A stretch of DNA of 64,000 nucleotides from Salinisphaera sp. GTDB taxonomy: Bacteria > Pseudomonadota > Gammaproteobacteria > Nevskiales > Salinisphaeraceae. Shown one piece after another: positions 38,016-48,531 of the stretch. Every line of letters begins with the position of its first letter. Position 1 is the first letter of the stretch. The stretch is taken from assembly GCF_002729955.1 (NCBI RefSeq), contig NZ_PBYA01000004.1, forward strand, positions 115,424 through 179,423, in the 5' to 3' direction. The notes beneath the pieces are model-generated. The model worked only from the letters and a program-made list of their open reading frames with translations, searched no databases and was not told the DNA's origin. A program made the translations under genes and the position numbers.

Positions 38016-40292
38016 TCAGGCGGCCTGTCTCTGGCGCAGTTCGCGCGCAGCGTCGACCATATGCTCTAGCGCCGGCCGAACCTCGGCCCAGCCGCGGGTC
38101 TTGAGGCCACAGTCCGGGTTCACCCAGATCCGCTCGGGCGGCAGCACTTCGGTGGCCTTTTCCAACAGGGCGATCATTTCGGCCTTGGCCGGCACCCGCG
38201 GGCTGTGGATGTCGTAGACGCCCGGGCCGATTTCGTTCGGGTAGCGGAATTTGACGAAGGCATCCAGCAGTTCCATCTGCGAGCGCGAGGTTTCGATGGA
38301 GATGCAGTCGGCGTCCATGGCCGCGATCGCTTCGATGATGTCGTTGAACTCCGAATAGCACATATGGGTATGCACCTGGGTGTCGTCGGCGACCCCGCCT
38401 GCGGTCAGGCGAAAGCTTGCGCTCGCCCAGTCCAGATATTCGGCCCACTCGGAGCGGCGCAGCGGCAGGCCTTCACGAAAAGCCGCCTCGTCGATCTGGA
38501 TGGCGGCCAGGCCGGCGGCTTCCAGATCGCAGACCTCGTCGCGAATGGCCAGGGCCACCTGCTTGACCGTCTCGGACCTCGGCTGGTCATCGCGCACGAA
38601 CGCCCACTGCACCATGGTGACCGGGCCAGTGAGCATGCCTTTCATGGGCTTTTCGGTCAGCGACTGGGCATATTTCGACCATTTCACCGTCATCGGCTCG
38701 GGCCGCGAGACGTCGCCGAAGATGATCGGCGGCTTCACATAGCGCGTGCCATAGCTCTGGACCCAGCCGAACTTGGTGAAGGCATAGCCGGCCAGCTGTT
38801 CGCCGAAATACTCGACCATGTCGTTACGCTCGAATTCGCCGTGTACGAGCATGTCGAAGCCCATGGCCTCCTGCATTTCCACGGCCTCGGCGATCTGCGC
38901 CTCGAGAAAGGCATCGTAGTCGGCGTCGCTCATATCGCCGCGCTTGTGGGCCGCACGGGCCTTGCGCACCTCCGCGGTCTGCGGAAAGGAGCCGATCGTG
39001 GTGGTGGGGAAAGCCGGCAGATCGAGCTTGGCCTGCTGTTTCTCGGCCCGTTCGGGATAGGCAGAAAAACGCCGATAGTCGGCATCGCTGGTATCGGCCA
39101 TCCGGGTTTTGACCGCGCTGTCATGGATACGCGTCGAGTTGGCGCGGTCGACCATGGCGGCCGCGTTGGCGGCGAGCATGTCCTTGTCGACCTTGCCGTC
39201 CACCGCCCCGGCGAGGAATACGATCTCGTCGAGCTTTTCCTCGGCAAAGGCCAGCCAGTTGAGCAGTTCATCGTCGAGCTTGTGCTCGCTGCGAAGGGTC
39301 ACCGGGCAATGCAGCAGCGAACAGCTGGGCGCGACGATCAGGCGGTCGCTGCCCAGCTCGCCGAGCACAGGCTGCAGTCGGTCCAGCGCTCGGGTGAGAT
39401 CGGTTTTCCAGATATTACGCCCATCGACGATACCCACCGAGAGCAGCTTGTCGTCCGACAGGCGTGCGGCCACGGCCTCGATTTCATCGACGCCGCGCAT
39501 GCCGTCGATATGCAGGGCGGCAACCGGCAGGGAGACGAACAGCTCGCGGTTGTCGGCCAGGGCACCGAAATAGTTGGCCACCATGACCTTGATGCCGGCA
39601 ACGCCCGCGAGTGCATCGTAGGCCTTGCGAATGACCTCGCGCTGGGCATCGTCCAGGTCAAGTGAAAAGATCGGCTCGTCGATCTGCAGCCATTCGGCGC
39701 CCTCGGCGGCCAGCCGTTCGGCGATCTCGACATAGATCGCGATCAGCTCGTCGGCGAGGTCAAACTTGTTCAGATCGGAGCCGTCGGTGACCTTGCCCAG
39801 GCTCAGATAGGTCGCCGGGCCGACGATCACCGGCTTGGTGATCATGCCCTGCGCCCTGGCCTCGGCGAACTCGTCGAAAATCTTCGTGCCGACCAGCTGG
39901 AACGTGGTATCGCGGGTGAATTCCGGCACGATGTAGTGATAGTTGGTATCGAACCATTTGGTCATTTCGCAGGCGATCGCGGCGTCGGTGCCACGGGCCA
40001 TATCGAAGGCCACGTCGATATTCATGGTCTGGCCATCCCAGCCAAAGCGGGGCGGCACGTTACCGATCAGACACGACAGACCCAGCACCTGGTCGTAGAA
40101 GGAGAAATCGTTCGACGGGATCAGATCAATGCCTGCCGCCTGCTGTTTCGCCCAGTTGGCACGGCGCAGCTCGGCGCCGGTGGCTTCGAGACCGGCATGG
40201 TCGAGATCGCCTTTCCAGTAGGCCTCGGTGGCCTTCTTGAGTTCGCGGCGCTCGCCGATACGCGGGAAACCGAGGTTCTGGGAAATCGTCAT
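38016..40292 (-). CDS. metE: Cobalamin-independent methionine synthase
   Basis: [69 protein letters not shown]. Confidence 0.96.
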   Translation of the reverse strand: MTISQNLGFPRIGERRELKKATEAYWKGDLDHAGLEATGAELRRANWAKQQAAGIDLIPSNDFSFYDQVLGLSCLIGNVPPRFGWDGQTMNIDVAFDMARGTDAAIACEMTKWFDTNYHYIVPEFTRDTTFQLVGTKIFDEFAEARAQGMITKPVIVGPATYLSLGKVTDGSDLNKFDLADELIAIYVEIAERLAAEGAEWLQIDEPIFSLDLDDAQREVIRKAYDALAGVAGIKVMVANYFGALADNRELFVSLPVAALHIDGMRGVDEIEAVAARLSDDKLLSVGIVDGRNIWKTDLTRALDRLQPVLGELGSDRLIVAPSCSLLHCPVTLRSEHKLDDELLNWLAFAEEKLDEIVFLAGAVDGKVDKDMLAANAAAMVDRANSTRIHDSAVKTRMADTSDADYRRFSAYPERAEKQQAKLDLPAFPTTTIGSFPQTAEVRKARAAHKRGDMSDADYDAFLEAQIAEAVEMQEAMGFDMLVHGEFERNDMVEYFGEQLAGYAFTKFGWVQSYGTRYVKPPIIFGDVSRPEPMTVKWSKYAQSLTEKPMKGMLTGPVTMVQWAFVRDDQPRSETVKQVALAIRDEVCDLEAAGLAAIQIDEAAFREGLPLRRSEWAEYLDWASASFRLTAGGVADDTQVHTHMCYSEFNDIIEAIAAMDADCISIETSRSQMELLDAFVKFRYPNEIGPGVYDIHSPRVPAKAEMIALLEKATEVLPPERIWVNPDCGLKTRGWAEVRPALEHMVDAARELRQRQAA

Positions 40293-40409
40293 GGTCGCTC
40301 CGATAGGTGTGGGGTGCTGCCGACGTCCGCTGCCTGACTCCGGTATTCGCGAACCGGAACTCTATAGCGGGCGACTGATGAATAAAATTGGTATATTTGC
40401 ATTAATAAA

Positions 40410-40422
40410 TGAATTCCGCTCA
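40410..40422. promoter_or_regulatory. Candidate MetR box (TGAAnnnnnTTCA-like)
   Basis: TGAATTCCGCTCA in the metE-metR divergent intergenic region, one mismatch. Confidence 0.4.
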
Positions 40423-40429
40423 TTGACTG

Positions 40430-41323
40430 ATGATCGAGCGTATCCACCTGAGCATCCTCCGGGCGATCGAGCGGGAGGGGTCGCTCACCGCCGCTGCCCG
40501 AACCCTGCATTTGAGCCAGTCCGCCCTGAGCCATGCGATCCGCAAGCTCGAACGACGCTCGGGCGCGACGATCTGGAGCCGGGAAGGCCGGCGGGTACGG
40601 CTCACCGCCGCCGGTGAACAGCTGCTGATCGCCGCCAACCGGCTGCTGCCCCAACTCGAACGCGTTGACGACATGCTGGCCGACTATGCCAGCGGCACCT
40701 TCGGCGCCCTGCGTATCGGCATGGAATGCCATCCCTGCTATCGGTGGCTGCTCAAGGTGGTCGAGCCCTATCTGAGCGCCTGGCCGGGGGTGGATGTGGA
40801 CGTGGTGCAACAGTTCCAGTTCGGCGGCATGGCCGCGCTGTTCAACCACGAGATCGATATCCTGGTCACGCCCGACCCGCTCAACAAGAAAGGCGTGCAG
40901 TTCGAGCCGGTGTTCGACTACGAACAGGTGCTGGCCGTGGCTGCCGACCATCCGCTGGCCGCCTGCGACGTGGTACGGGCCGAGGATCTGGCCGGGGAAA
41001 CGCTGTTGTCCTACCCGGTCGACCCCAGCCGGCTGGACGTCTACGTATCGCTGCTGACCCCGGCCGGGGTCATGCCGCATCGTCACAAGACGGTGGAATC
41101 GACCGACATCATGTTGCAGATGGTGGCCGCAGGCCGCGGTGTGGCAGCCCTGCCGCGCTGGTTGATCGAGGAATACCAGCCGCAGCTTGCGATCGTTGCC
41201 CGGCCGCTGGGCGAGCAGGGTATCGCCAAGCAGATTCATCTGGGGGTGCGTCGGGGGGATCGTGGGCTGCCGGCGCTCGAGGGGTTTCTTGAGCTTGCCG
41301 CTGCGCACAGGGGGAGGGTTTGA
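40430..41323 (+). CDS. metR: LysR-family regulator MetR
   Basis: IERIHLSILRAIEREGSLTAAARTLHLSQSALSHAIRKLERRSGATIWSREGR; divergent from metE. Confidence 0.9.
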   Translation: MIERIHLSILRAIEREGSLTAAARTLHLSQSALSHAIRKLERRSGATIWSREGRRVRLTAAGEQLLIAANRLLPQLERVDDMLADYASGTFGALRIGMECHPCYRWLLKVVEPYLSAWPGVDVDVVQQFQFGGMAALFNHEIDILVTPDPLNKKGVQFEPVFDYEQVLAVAADHPLAACDVVRAEDLAGETLLSYPVDPSRLDVYVSLLTPAGVMPHRHKTVESTDIMLQMVAAGRGVAALPRWLIEEYQPQLAIVARPLGEQGIAKQIHLGVRRGDRGLPALEGFLELAAAHRGRV

Positions 41324-41442
41324 TTGGGGGTTTTCCTTCGCAGCGCACTCCCCTACTGGGCCACATCTATTTCTGGAGTTAATTCAGAAAACGGGCGCTT
41401 CGAGCTACACGTTTTTCAGCACTCACGAGTTTATCGAACCCT

Positions 41443-41700
41443 CGGTTTCGCACTGCTGTGCGACTCCCTTTCGTTTGCTCGTCCAAACGAAAGGAAGCAA
41501 AGAAAAAGACGCCCGGGTTACGCGTCGGCGCTGCGCGCCGAACCACTGCCAGAGCAATAAGAAGTTCTCGGGCCGAAGGGTGCGGCAAAAACTCGGGCGG
41601 CTTTCGCCGCCCTCAAACACCTTGCCGCACCGGCGCAGTGCGCCGGGAACCCTTCGGCCCTGTGCTTCTCGTTCGCTTCACACGGGGCCTGAATACAGAC
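41443..41700 (+). repeat. Multi-hairpin intergenic element, copy 1
   Basis: Ordered stems CGCAC-TGCT-GTGCG; CCTTTCGTTTG-CTCGTC-CAAACGAAAGG; CGGCGC-TGC-GCGCCG; nested GGGCCGAAGGGT..ACCCTTCGGCCC; ends GGGCCTGAATACAGAC. Confidence 0.75.
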
Positions 41701-41766
41701 GGGTAACCCATAGCAGTGAGTTGGTACGGCTACACACCGGAATCAAGGCTATTGGCTACGTTCTTG

Positions 41767-41797
41767 TCGGATTACGCCTTCGGCTAATCCGACCTAC
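41767..41797. repeat. Palindromic TCGGATTACGCC..GGCTAATCCGA repeat
   Basis: gtcggattacgccttcggctaatccgacctac; variant of the GGATTA/TAATCC palindromes at 24151 and 48532. Confidence 0.7.
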
Positions 41798-41832
41798 ACC
41801 AATCGTGACCTTGAGCGAGCGATAGCGAGCTT

Positions 41833-42051
41833 GTCTGTATTGGGCCCCTTGGGCGCAGCGCCGAGCAGCGCGGCCGGCAAGCGGAAAAGACGGCCGGATG
41901 TTTGAGCGCAGCGAGTTTCCGGCCGCCCCGCTTGCCGGCTGCGATGGGAGGGCATCGGCGCGTAGCGCCGACGCAAGACAGGGTGTCCTTTGCTTTGGTG
42001 ACTTTCATTTGGACAAGCAAATGAAAGTCACTCGCGCAGCAGCGCGAAACC
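41833..42051 (-). repeat. Multi-hairpin intergenic element, copy 2 (inverted relative to copy 1)
   Basis: Minus strand: CGCGC-TGCT-GCGCG; GTGACTTTCATTTG-CTTGTC-CAAATGAAAGTCAC; CGGCGC-TAC-GCGCCG; nested GCCGGCAAGCGG..CCGCTTGCCGGC; ends GGGCCCAATACAGAC. Confidence 0.75.
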
Positions 42052-42173
42052 ACAAGCCAAAATGCACCCCCTCAGTTGATTCAGACCGCACGCGGATTCG
42101 ATCTACGATCACCGCCGAACTCACGGACTCGGCTAATCTTGCATTTCGCGCCACAGCCGATTCGGGATATCCC

Positions 42174-42806
42174 ATGAACAAACCCCACACCATCGACTGG
42201 TACTTCGATTTCATCTCCCCATTCGCCTATTTCGCCTGGCAGCGCCTCGGCGAGTTCCGAGAGCACGCCGTGGTGGCCCATCGCCCCATCCTGTTTGCGG
42301 GCGTGCTGGCCCACCACGGTCAGAAGGGGCCGGCCGAAATCGACCCGAAACGACGCTGGACCTATCGCTGGTGTGCCTGGCATGCGCGCGAAAACGGGCT
42401 GGCGTTTCGCATGCCGGCCGCGCATCCATTCAACCCGTTGCCGTATCTGCGGCTGGCAATCGCGGCCGGCAGCACGGCGGAGGCGATCGACCGCATCTTC
42501 GACGGACTATGGACGACCGGCGTCGACCCGCAGGATCCGGCCGTGGTGCAGAGGCTGGCGCAGGCGCTGGACGTGGACCCGGCTGGACTCGCCGCGCCCG
42601 AGGTCAAACAGCAGCTGCGCGTCGAGACCGAGAACGCCTGCGCGCGAGGCGTATTCGGCGTGCCGACGCTCGCGATCGGCAACGAACTGTTCTGGGGTGC
42701 GGATGCGATGCCCATGGCCGCGCAGTATCTGGCCGATCCGGCCACCCTGGATGACGATGCCGAGATTAAGCGGGTGTCCGAGTTGCCCGTTGGGGCCATG
42801 CGGTGA
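42174..42806 (+). CDS. DsbA-family / 2-hydroxychromene-2-carboxylate isomerase-like protein
   Basis: IDWYFDFISPFAYFAWQRLGEF ... ACARGVFGVPTLAIGNELFWGADAM. Confidence 0.9.
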   Translation: MNKPHTIDWYFDFISPFAYFAWQRLGEFREHAVVAHRPILFAGVLAHHGQKGPAEIDPKRRWTYRWCAWHARENGLAFRMPAAHPFNPLPYLRLAIAAGSTAEAIDRIFDGLWTTGVDPQDPAVVQRLAQALDVDPAGLAAPEVKQQLRVETENACARGVFGVPTLAIGNELFWGADAMPMAAQYLADPATLDDDAEIKRVSELPVGAMR

Positions 42807-42859
42807 AACAACCGAGCCACCCAAGTGGCCATCTAAAAACGCGAATAGCGGACACGCAA

Positions 42860-42892
42860 AAGCCGGCCGGCGTATTTCACGCCGGCCGGCTT
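42860..42892. terminator. 14-bp perfect-stem terminator-like hairpin
   Basis: aagccggccggcgt-atttc-acgccggccggctt between DsbA-like and rpmE2. Confidence 0.75.
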
Positions 42893-42944
42893 GCATGCAT
42901 CACGCGCCGCGCCCGAATGCGATCGAACGCGGGGGCCAGAAGCC

Positions 42945-43208
42945 TTACTGCTTCTTGGCGCCCTTCATCATGCCAAAGCGGCGGTTGAAGCGCTCGACCT
43001 TGCCGGTCGTGTCCATGATGTTCTGCTTGCCGGTATAGAACGGGTGCGTCGCACTCGTGACTTCCAGCTTGACGAGCGGGTACTCGTTGCCATCTTCCCA
43101 TTCGATGGTTTCGTTGGTCTCGATGGTCGAGCGCGTCAGAAACGCGAAATCGCCGCCCATGTCCTTGAATACGACGGGGCGATAATTGGGGTGGATGTCT
43201 TTCTGCAT
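42945..43208 (-). CDS. rpmE2: 50S ribosomal protein L31 type B (Cys-less, zinc-independent)
   Basis: [29 protein letters not shown]...[27 protein letters not shown]; no cysteines. Confidence 0.95.
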   Translation of the reverse strand: MQKDIHPNYRPVVFKDMGGDFAFLTRSTIETNETIEWEDGNEYPLVKLEVTSATHPFYTGKQNIMDTTGKVERFNRRFGMMKGAKKQ

Positions 43209-43266
43209 GGCCTGCTGTCTCGACTGTCGATCGTTAAAAAGTAAAACCGTTGCGATTCGCGCGTTG

Positions 43267-46200
43267 TTAGACGCGCGCCAGGGCTAGCGTGATCTGCGCG
43301 CCGTCGATATCGAAGGCCTGTTCGACCTCGCCCGACGGCTGCGCGTTCGGCTCGTACGCTTCGGCCAGGGTTTCACGTGCGATCACCGTCCTGTGGCTTT
43401 CGATCGCCTTCGCCAGTTCGTCATCGGCGTGATATTGCACGCGAATCCGATCGGCGACATGAAATTCGGCCTGTTTGCGCAACCGCTGTACGCGATTGAT
43501 CACTTCGCGCGCCAGCCCGCGTTCGCGTAGTGAATCCGTCAGTGTACTATCAAGTGCGACCGTAACGCCATCCTCGCGGCCCACGAGCCAGCCTTCCACG
43601 CCTTCGGCGGATACCAGCAGGTCCCCTTCGCCGAGTTCGATGTCCTCGCCGTCGGCGCTCACGATGAGCCGCATGTCGCGCATGTAGCGCGCGATGGCTT
43701 CGTCGTCCAGGGCGGCGACCGCGCCAGCGACCGCCTTCATCTTCTTGCCCAGACGTTTGCCCAGGGTCTTGAAGTTGGGCTTGGCGCTGCGCTTGACCAG
43801 ATCACCCTCGCCGGCCACGAACTCGATGGCATCGACGTTGATCTCGTCGCGCACGATGGGGGCGATGGCGTCGACGTCGGCGCGCGCGACGTCGGCTTCT
43901 TCGACGACAAGAATACGGGCCAGCGGCTGGCGTACGTTCAGCCCGGCTTCGTTACGCAACGCCAGCGCGTTGGCCACGATCGCCCGTGCCAGCGCCATGC
44001 GGCGTTCGAGATCGGCGTCGATGAGCGCGGCATCGGTCGCCGGGAAGTCGGCGAGATGAACCGAGGCCCGCGCGCCGGATTCGCGGCCGAGCTGGCCGTA
44101 CAGCCAGTCGGCAAAGAAGGGCGCGATCGGCGCCATCATGGCCGCGACGTCACGCAGACAGGTGAGCGTGGTGTGATAAGCCGCACGCTTGTCCGCAACG
44201 GCTTCATCACTGGCCGCACCGCCAGCATCGGCACGTGCGCCGGCCCAGAAGCGCGCCCGCGAGCGGCGGATATACCAGTTCGACAGCGCATCGATGAAGC
44301 GCTCCACCGCACGCGCGGCGCGGGTGGGGTTGTATTCGTCCAGTGCGGCCGAGGCTTCGGCAGCCGTGGATTGCAGCCGCGAGAGAATCCAGCGATCCAG
44401 CTCGGGGCGCTCTGCCACGGCCGGCGCTGGCGTATCGGCGGTAAAACCGTCGATATTGGCGTAGGTGGCAAAGAACGAATACACGTTCTCCAGCGTGCCG
44501 AAGACCTTGGTGCGCGTTTCGCGCAGGCCGCGATCGGCATACTTGGTGTTATCCCAGGGCGGGCTGTTGGCCAGCATGTACCAGCGGATAACGTCCGCGC
44601 CGTGGGTATCCAGGGCTTCGAACGGGTCCACCGTATTGCCCTTGGACTTGGACATCTTCTCGCCGTTGGCGTCCAGCAGCAGCCCGTTGACCACCACGTT
44701 CTTGTAGGCCGGCGAGTCCTTGATGAGCGTGCCGATGGCATGCAGCGAATAGAACCAGCCGCGGGTCTGGTCCACGCCTTCACAGATGAAATCGGCCGGG
44801 AAGTTGGCCTCGAAGCGCTCCTGGTTTTCGAACGGGTAGTGCCACTGCGCGAACGGCATGGCGCCGGAGTCGAACCAGACGTCGATGATTTCGGGCACAC
44901 GGCGCATGGTGCCACCGTCTTTCGCCGTCCAGGTGATGGCATCGACCTGCGGCTTGTGCAGATCGAGGCTGTCGTCGTCGGCGACCTGATCACCGGCATA
45001 CTCGCGCAGCTCAGCAATGGAACCGATAACCACGATATCGTCCGGGTTGTTGTCGTTGACCCAGATCGGCAGCGGCGTGCCCCAGTAGCGGTGCCTGGAC
45101 AGCGCCCAGTCGACGTTGTTTTCCAGCCAGTCGCCGAAGCGGCCGGTGCCGACATGGGCCGGGAACCAGTTGATACGGTCGTTGTAGGCGACCAGCTTGT
45201 CCTTGTTCTGCTGCGTGGCCACGAACCAGGACTCGACCGGGTAGTTCATCAAGGGCGTGCCCTTGCGCCAGTCGTGCGGGTAGTTATGCACGGTCACGCT
45301 CTGCTCGAACAGCAGCCCGCGCTCCTTGAGATCGCGTGCGACCGGCTTGTCGGCATCCTTGAACCACAGCCCGCCGACCAGCGGAAAATCGGCCTGGAAA
45401 TGGCCGTCGCGCTCGATGGGGTTGAATACGGGCATGCCCTCGGCCGAGGTCACCCGGAAGTCGTCGGCGCCGAAGGCCGGGGCTTCGTGGGCGATGCCGG
45501 TACCGTCGTCGGTGGTGATGAAATCGGCCGCGATCACGCGCCAGGCCCGGTCGGCCTCGGGATGATCGGTGAAACAGTCGTAGGGCGGCTTGTACCGCCG
45601 GCCAATGAGCGCATCGGCACCAAAGGTTTCCAGAATTTCGGCCCGCTCGCCCAAGGTGGCGTTCACGCAGGCCTTGGCCACGATATAGACCGACCCGTCC
45701 TCGCCGCGGGCCTTGGCATATTCGATGCTCGGCCCGACCGCCAGGGCCACGTTGGAAGGCATGGTCCAGGGCGTGGTCGTCCAGGCCAGAAGTGCGACGT
45801 CCGGCTCGTCTTCGAGGAAGAACTTCACCGTGATCGACGGGTCCTGCACTTCCTTGTAGCCCAGGCTGACCTCGTGCGAGGACAGCACCGTGCCCGAGCC
45901 CGGCGAATACCAGTGAATCTTGTGGCCCTTGTAAAGCAGGCCCTGTTCGTGGAGCTGCTTGAGCAGCCACCAGACCGACTCGATGTATTCGTTGGAGAAG
46001 GTGACGTAGGGCGCGTCCAGATCCGCCCAGAACCCGATGCGTCGGGTCAGCTCGTCCCACTGCGTCTTGTAGCGCAGAACCGACTCGCGACAGGCGGCGT
46101 TGTATTCGGCGATGCCGTAGTTCTCGATATCCTCACGCGAGGAAAGACCGAGTTCCTTTTCTACCTCGATCTCGACCGGCAGGCCGTGGGTGTCCCAGCC

Positions 46201-46488
46201 CGCCTTGCGATCGACCCGATAGCCGCGCATCGTCTTGTAGCGACAGAAGGTGTCCTTGATCGTGCGCCCGAGCACATGGTGAATACCCGGCCGACCGTTG
46301 GCCGTGGGCGGGCCTTCATAAAAGGTGAAGGTCGGGCCATCGGCACGCGCGGCGGTGCTGGCCTCGAAAACGTCTTGCTGATCCCACCAGCGGCGGATAT
46401 CGCCGTCCAGTGCAGACAGATCCAGCGGCTTGTGTTCGGTGAAACCGGTCATGGGCGAGGCGTCGATCCAGGCAGGCTTGGCAGTCAA
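43267..46488 (-). CDS. ileS: Isoleucyl-tRNA synthetase, type 2 (eukaryote-like) signature
   Basis: [57 protein letters not shown]. Confidence 0.93.
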   Translation of the reverse strand: MTAKPAWIDASPMTGFTEHKPLDLSALDGDIRRWWDQQDVFEASTAARADGPTFTFYEGPPTANGRPGIHHVLGRTIKDTFCRYKTMRGYRVDRKAGWDTHGLPVEIEVEKELGLSSREDIENYGIAEYNAACRESVLRYKTQWDELTRRIGFWADLDAPYVTFSNEYIESVWWLLKQLHEQGLLYKGHKIHWYSPGSGTVLSSHEVSLGYKEVQDPSITVKFFLEDEPDVALLAWTTTPWTMPSNVALAVGPSIEYAKARGEDGSVYIVAKACVNATLGERAEILETFGADALIGRRYKPPYDCFTDHPEADRAWRVIAADFITTDDGTGIAHEAPAFGADDFRVTSAEGMPVFNPIERDGHFQADFPLVGGLWFKDADKPVARDLKERGLLFEQSVTVHNYPHDWRKGTPLMNYPVESWFVATQQNKDKLVAYNDRINWFPAHVGTGRFGDWLENNVDWALSRHRYWGTPLPIWVNDNNPDDIVVIGSIAELREYAGDQVADDDSLDLHKPQVDAITWTAKDGGTMRRVPEIIDVWFDSGAMPFAQWHYPFENQERFEANFPADFICEGVDQTRGWFYSLHAIGTLIKDSPAYKNVVVNGLLLDANGEKMSKSKGNTVDPFEALDTHGADVIRWYMLANSPPWDNTKYADRGLRETRTKVFGTLENVYSFFATYANIDGFTADTPAPAVAERPELDRWILSRLQSTAAEASAALDEYNPTRAARAVERFIDALSNWYIRRSRARFWAGARADAGGAASDEAVADKRAAYHTTLTCLRDVAAMMAPIAPFFADWLYGQLGRESGARASVHLADFPATDAALIDADLERRMALARAIVANALALRNEAGLNVRQPLARILVVEEADVARADVDAIAPIVRDEINVDAIEFVAGEGDLVKRSAKPNFKTLGKRLGKKMKAVAGAVAALDDEAIARYMRDMRLIVSADGEDIELGEGDLLVSAEGVEGWLVGREDGVTVALDSTLTDSLRERGLAREVINRVQRLRKQAEFHVADRIRVQYHADDELAKAIESHRTVIARETLAEAYEPNAQPSGEVEQAFDIDGAQITLALARV

Positions 46489-46541
46489 AGCGCGACATCA
46501 TAAACCCTGCGTGCGCCCCATGCATCGGTCGCAGGGCGCTG

Positions 46542-46820
46542 TCAACGCTTGTCGCGGGGCGGCGGCACCGGGTCGAAACCGCCTTCGCGCAGCGGATGAC
46601 ACCGCGTAATGCGCCGAAACGCCAGCCAGGAGCCGCGAATCGGCCCGTGTACCTGCAGCGCCTCCAGCGCATAGGCCGAGCAGCTGGGCACATAGCGACA
46701 GCGCGGCCCCAGCAGGGGTGAGAGCGTGTAGCGATAGATCACGATCGGCAGCTGCAGCAGGCGCACCAGCAGCCAGCGCAGCGCTGCCGAGATTCTGGCC
46801 ATGACCGATGGGCTTTGCAT
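46542..46820 (-). CDS. yidD: Membrane protein insertion efficiency factor YidD
   Basis: [65 protein letters not shown]. Confidence 0.95.
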   Translation of the reverse strand: MQSPSVMARISAALRWLLVRLLQLPIVIYRYTLSPLLGPRCRYVPSCSAYALEALQVHGPIRGSWLAFRRITRCHPLREGGFDPVPPPRDKR

Positions 46821-46927
46821 GCGGCCAGTCTAGCCGCTGGCGACGATGCACACGAGCATGAACGCTTGACTGGCCCGCGCTATGGCCCAAGCTTGTAACA
46901 GGTACACCTCGTTTGAACACGCGCCGT

Positions 46928-47344
46928 ATGGATACACAGATCGAGCAACTCAAGGCCACCTTCGAGATGCTGCCCGACTGGGAGGAACGCTATCGTTTCA
47001 TCATCGATCTGGGCCGCAAGCTCGAACCGCTGGACGACGACGAGCGCAACGAGGCCACGCGCGTACGCGGCTGCATGAGCCAGGTCTGGCTGGTGGCCGA
47101 CGAAAGCAACGACGACCGGCTGCATTTTCGCGGCGATTCGGATGCCCATATTGTGCGCGGGCTCATCGGCGTGCTGCTGATGATTTATTCCGACAAGACG
47201 CCGCGCGAGATCGCCGAAATCGATATCAACCAGGTATTCGCCGATCTCAACCTGGAGCAGCACATCACCATGAACCGGCGTAACGGCCTGTATTCGATGG
47301 TGGAAACAATCCAGCGCACCGCCCACCGGCAGCTCGACGCCTAG
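46928..47344 (+). CDS. sufE: SufE family protein
   Basis: DWEERYRFIIDLGRKLEPL, VRGCMSQVWL. Confidence 0.93.
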   Translation: MDTQIEQLKATFEMLPDWEERYRFIIDLGRKLEPLDDDERNEATRVRGCMSQVWLVADESNDDRLHFRGDSDAHIVRGLIGVLLMIYSDKTPREIAEIDINQVFADLNLEQHITMNRRNGLYSMVETIQRTAHRQLDA

Positions 47345-47345
47345 C

Positions 47346-47492
47346 GCCTGTTGAGGTTTCATACGAGCGCCGCGTTGGCGTGCGTAAATCATGTTTAGCA
47401 AGGCGCGAGTCGCAGCGTCGTGGCGCGCCTCGATCAAGACTCGCAACGCCGCCAAGCACGATTCGCGGCCCAACTCTTCGGGACAAACAGGC
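47346..47492. repeat. 147-bp intergenic element with terminal inverted repeats GCCTGTT/AACAGGC
   Basis: gcctgttgaggtttc...gggacaaacaggc; no convincing gene. Confidence 0.35.
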
Positions 47493-47583
47493 TCTAGAAC
47501 GGGCACGATCGGCTATGCTGCGGCGTTGATTCACGCCGCGCCTCGGTCACATCCGGCATGTGCGGCCTGCCAAGGAATAGCGC

Positions 47584-48354
47584 ATGTCCAACGATCGCCC
47601 CGTCGCCCTGATCACCGGCTCGTCCTCCGGCATCGGCGCGGCCACTGCCCGCCTGCTGTCCGAACGCGGCTACAACGTCGTCATCAACTATTCACGCAGC
47701 GCCGAGGCCGCCGACAAGGTGGCCGCCGAATGCGAAGCGCTGGGCGCACAGACGCTCGTTCAGCAGGCCAACGTCGCTGAAGACGCCGACTGTCGCGCCC
47801 TGGCCGATAGCGCGCTCGAGCGCTGGGGGCGTATCGACGCCCTGGTCAACAACGCCGGCACCACGCGTTTCTGTGCCCACGAAAACCTCGACGGGCTGAG
47901 CGCAGAGGATTTTCATACGCTCTACGGCGTGAATACGGTGGGCGCTTTCCAGATGGTGCGGGCCGTCACCCCGGCCATGCAGCAGGCCGGCCAGGGCAGC
48001 ATCGTCAACGTCGCCTCCATCGCCGGCGTGCTCGGCTTTGGCAGCTCGATTGCCTATGCCGCCTCCAAGGGCGCGCTGATTACCATGACCAAATCCCTGG
48101 CCCGTGCGCTCGGCCCGGCCATTCGCGTGAACGCGGTCTGCCCCGGCTTCGTGCGCGGCAGCTGGCTGGCCGAGGGCCTGGGGGAGAAACGCTACACCGC
48201 GATGATCGAGCGCCTCGAAGCCAACTCGCCGCTGGCCCGCGTCTGCACGCCGGAAGACGTGGCCGAGTCGATCGCCTATTTCGCCGCCGGCGCGGGTATT
48301 ACCACAGGCGAAACGCTGCTGCTCGACGCCGGCATGCATCTCGGGCGGATGTAA
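47584..48354 (+). CDS. Short-chain dehydrogenase/reductase (FabG-like)
   Basis: ALITGSSSGIGAATARLLSERGYNVVINYSRS, NNAGTT, YAASKGALITMTKSLARALGP. Confidence 0.93.
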   Translation: MSNDRPVALITGSSSGIGAATARLLSERGYNVVINYSRSAEAADKVAAECEALGAQTLVQQANVAEDADCRALADSALERWGRIDALVNNAGTTRFCAHENLDGLSAEDFHTLYGVNTVGAFQMVRAVTPAMQQAGQGSIVNVASIAGVLGFGSSIAYAASKGALITMTKSLARALGPAIRVNAVCPGFVRGSWLAEGLGEKRYTAMIERLEANSPLARVCTPEDVAESIAYFAAGAGITTGETLLLDAGMHLGRM

Positions 48355-48370
48355 TGCAGCTCGGATAGCA

Positions 48371-48405
48371 CGTAGGTGGATTAACGAAGCGTAATCCAAC
48401 AGGGA
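48371..48405. repeat. GTAGGTGGATTAACG..CGTAATCCAACA repeat copy
   Basis: cgtaggtggattaacgaagcgtaatccaacaggga. Confidence 0.8.
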
Positions 48406-48460
48406 ACACCGCCCGCAAAGCCGTATCGCGCCCCGTCGCTGCGGCAAGCCCCGAGGCGCT

Positions 48461-48510
48461 TCCTGTTGGCTTACGGCCTGCAGCCTAAGCCAACCTACGC
48501 GGCTTCGGCC
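48461..48510. repeat. TTGGCTTACG-type repeat copy
   Basis: tcctgttggcttacggcctgcagcctaagccaacctacgcggcttcggcc. Confidence 0.8.
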
Positions 48511-48531
48511 AGGCGTTGAGGCCGTAGCGGA

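Noticed and set aside
44056-46503. 815-aa plus-strand ORF antisense to ileS
   Set aside because: Antisense shadow of a conserved tRNA synthetase gene; no recognisable domains
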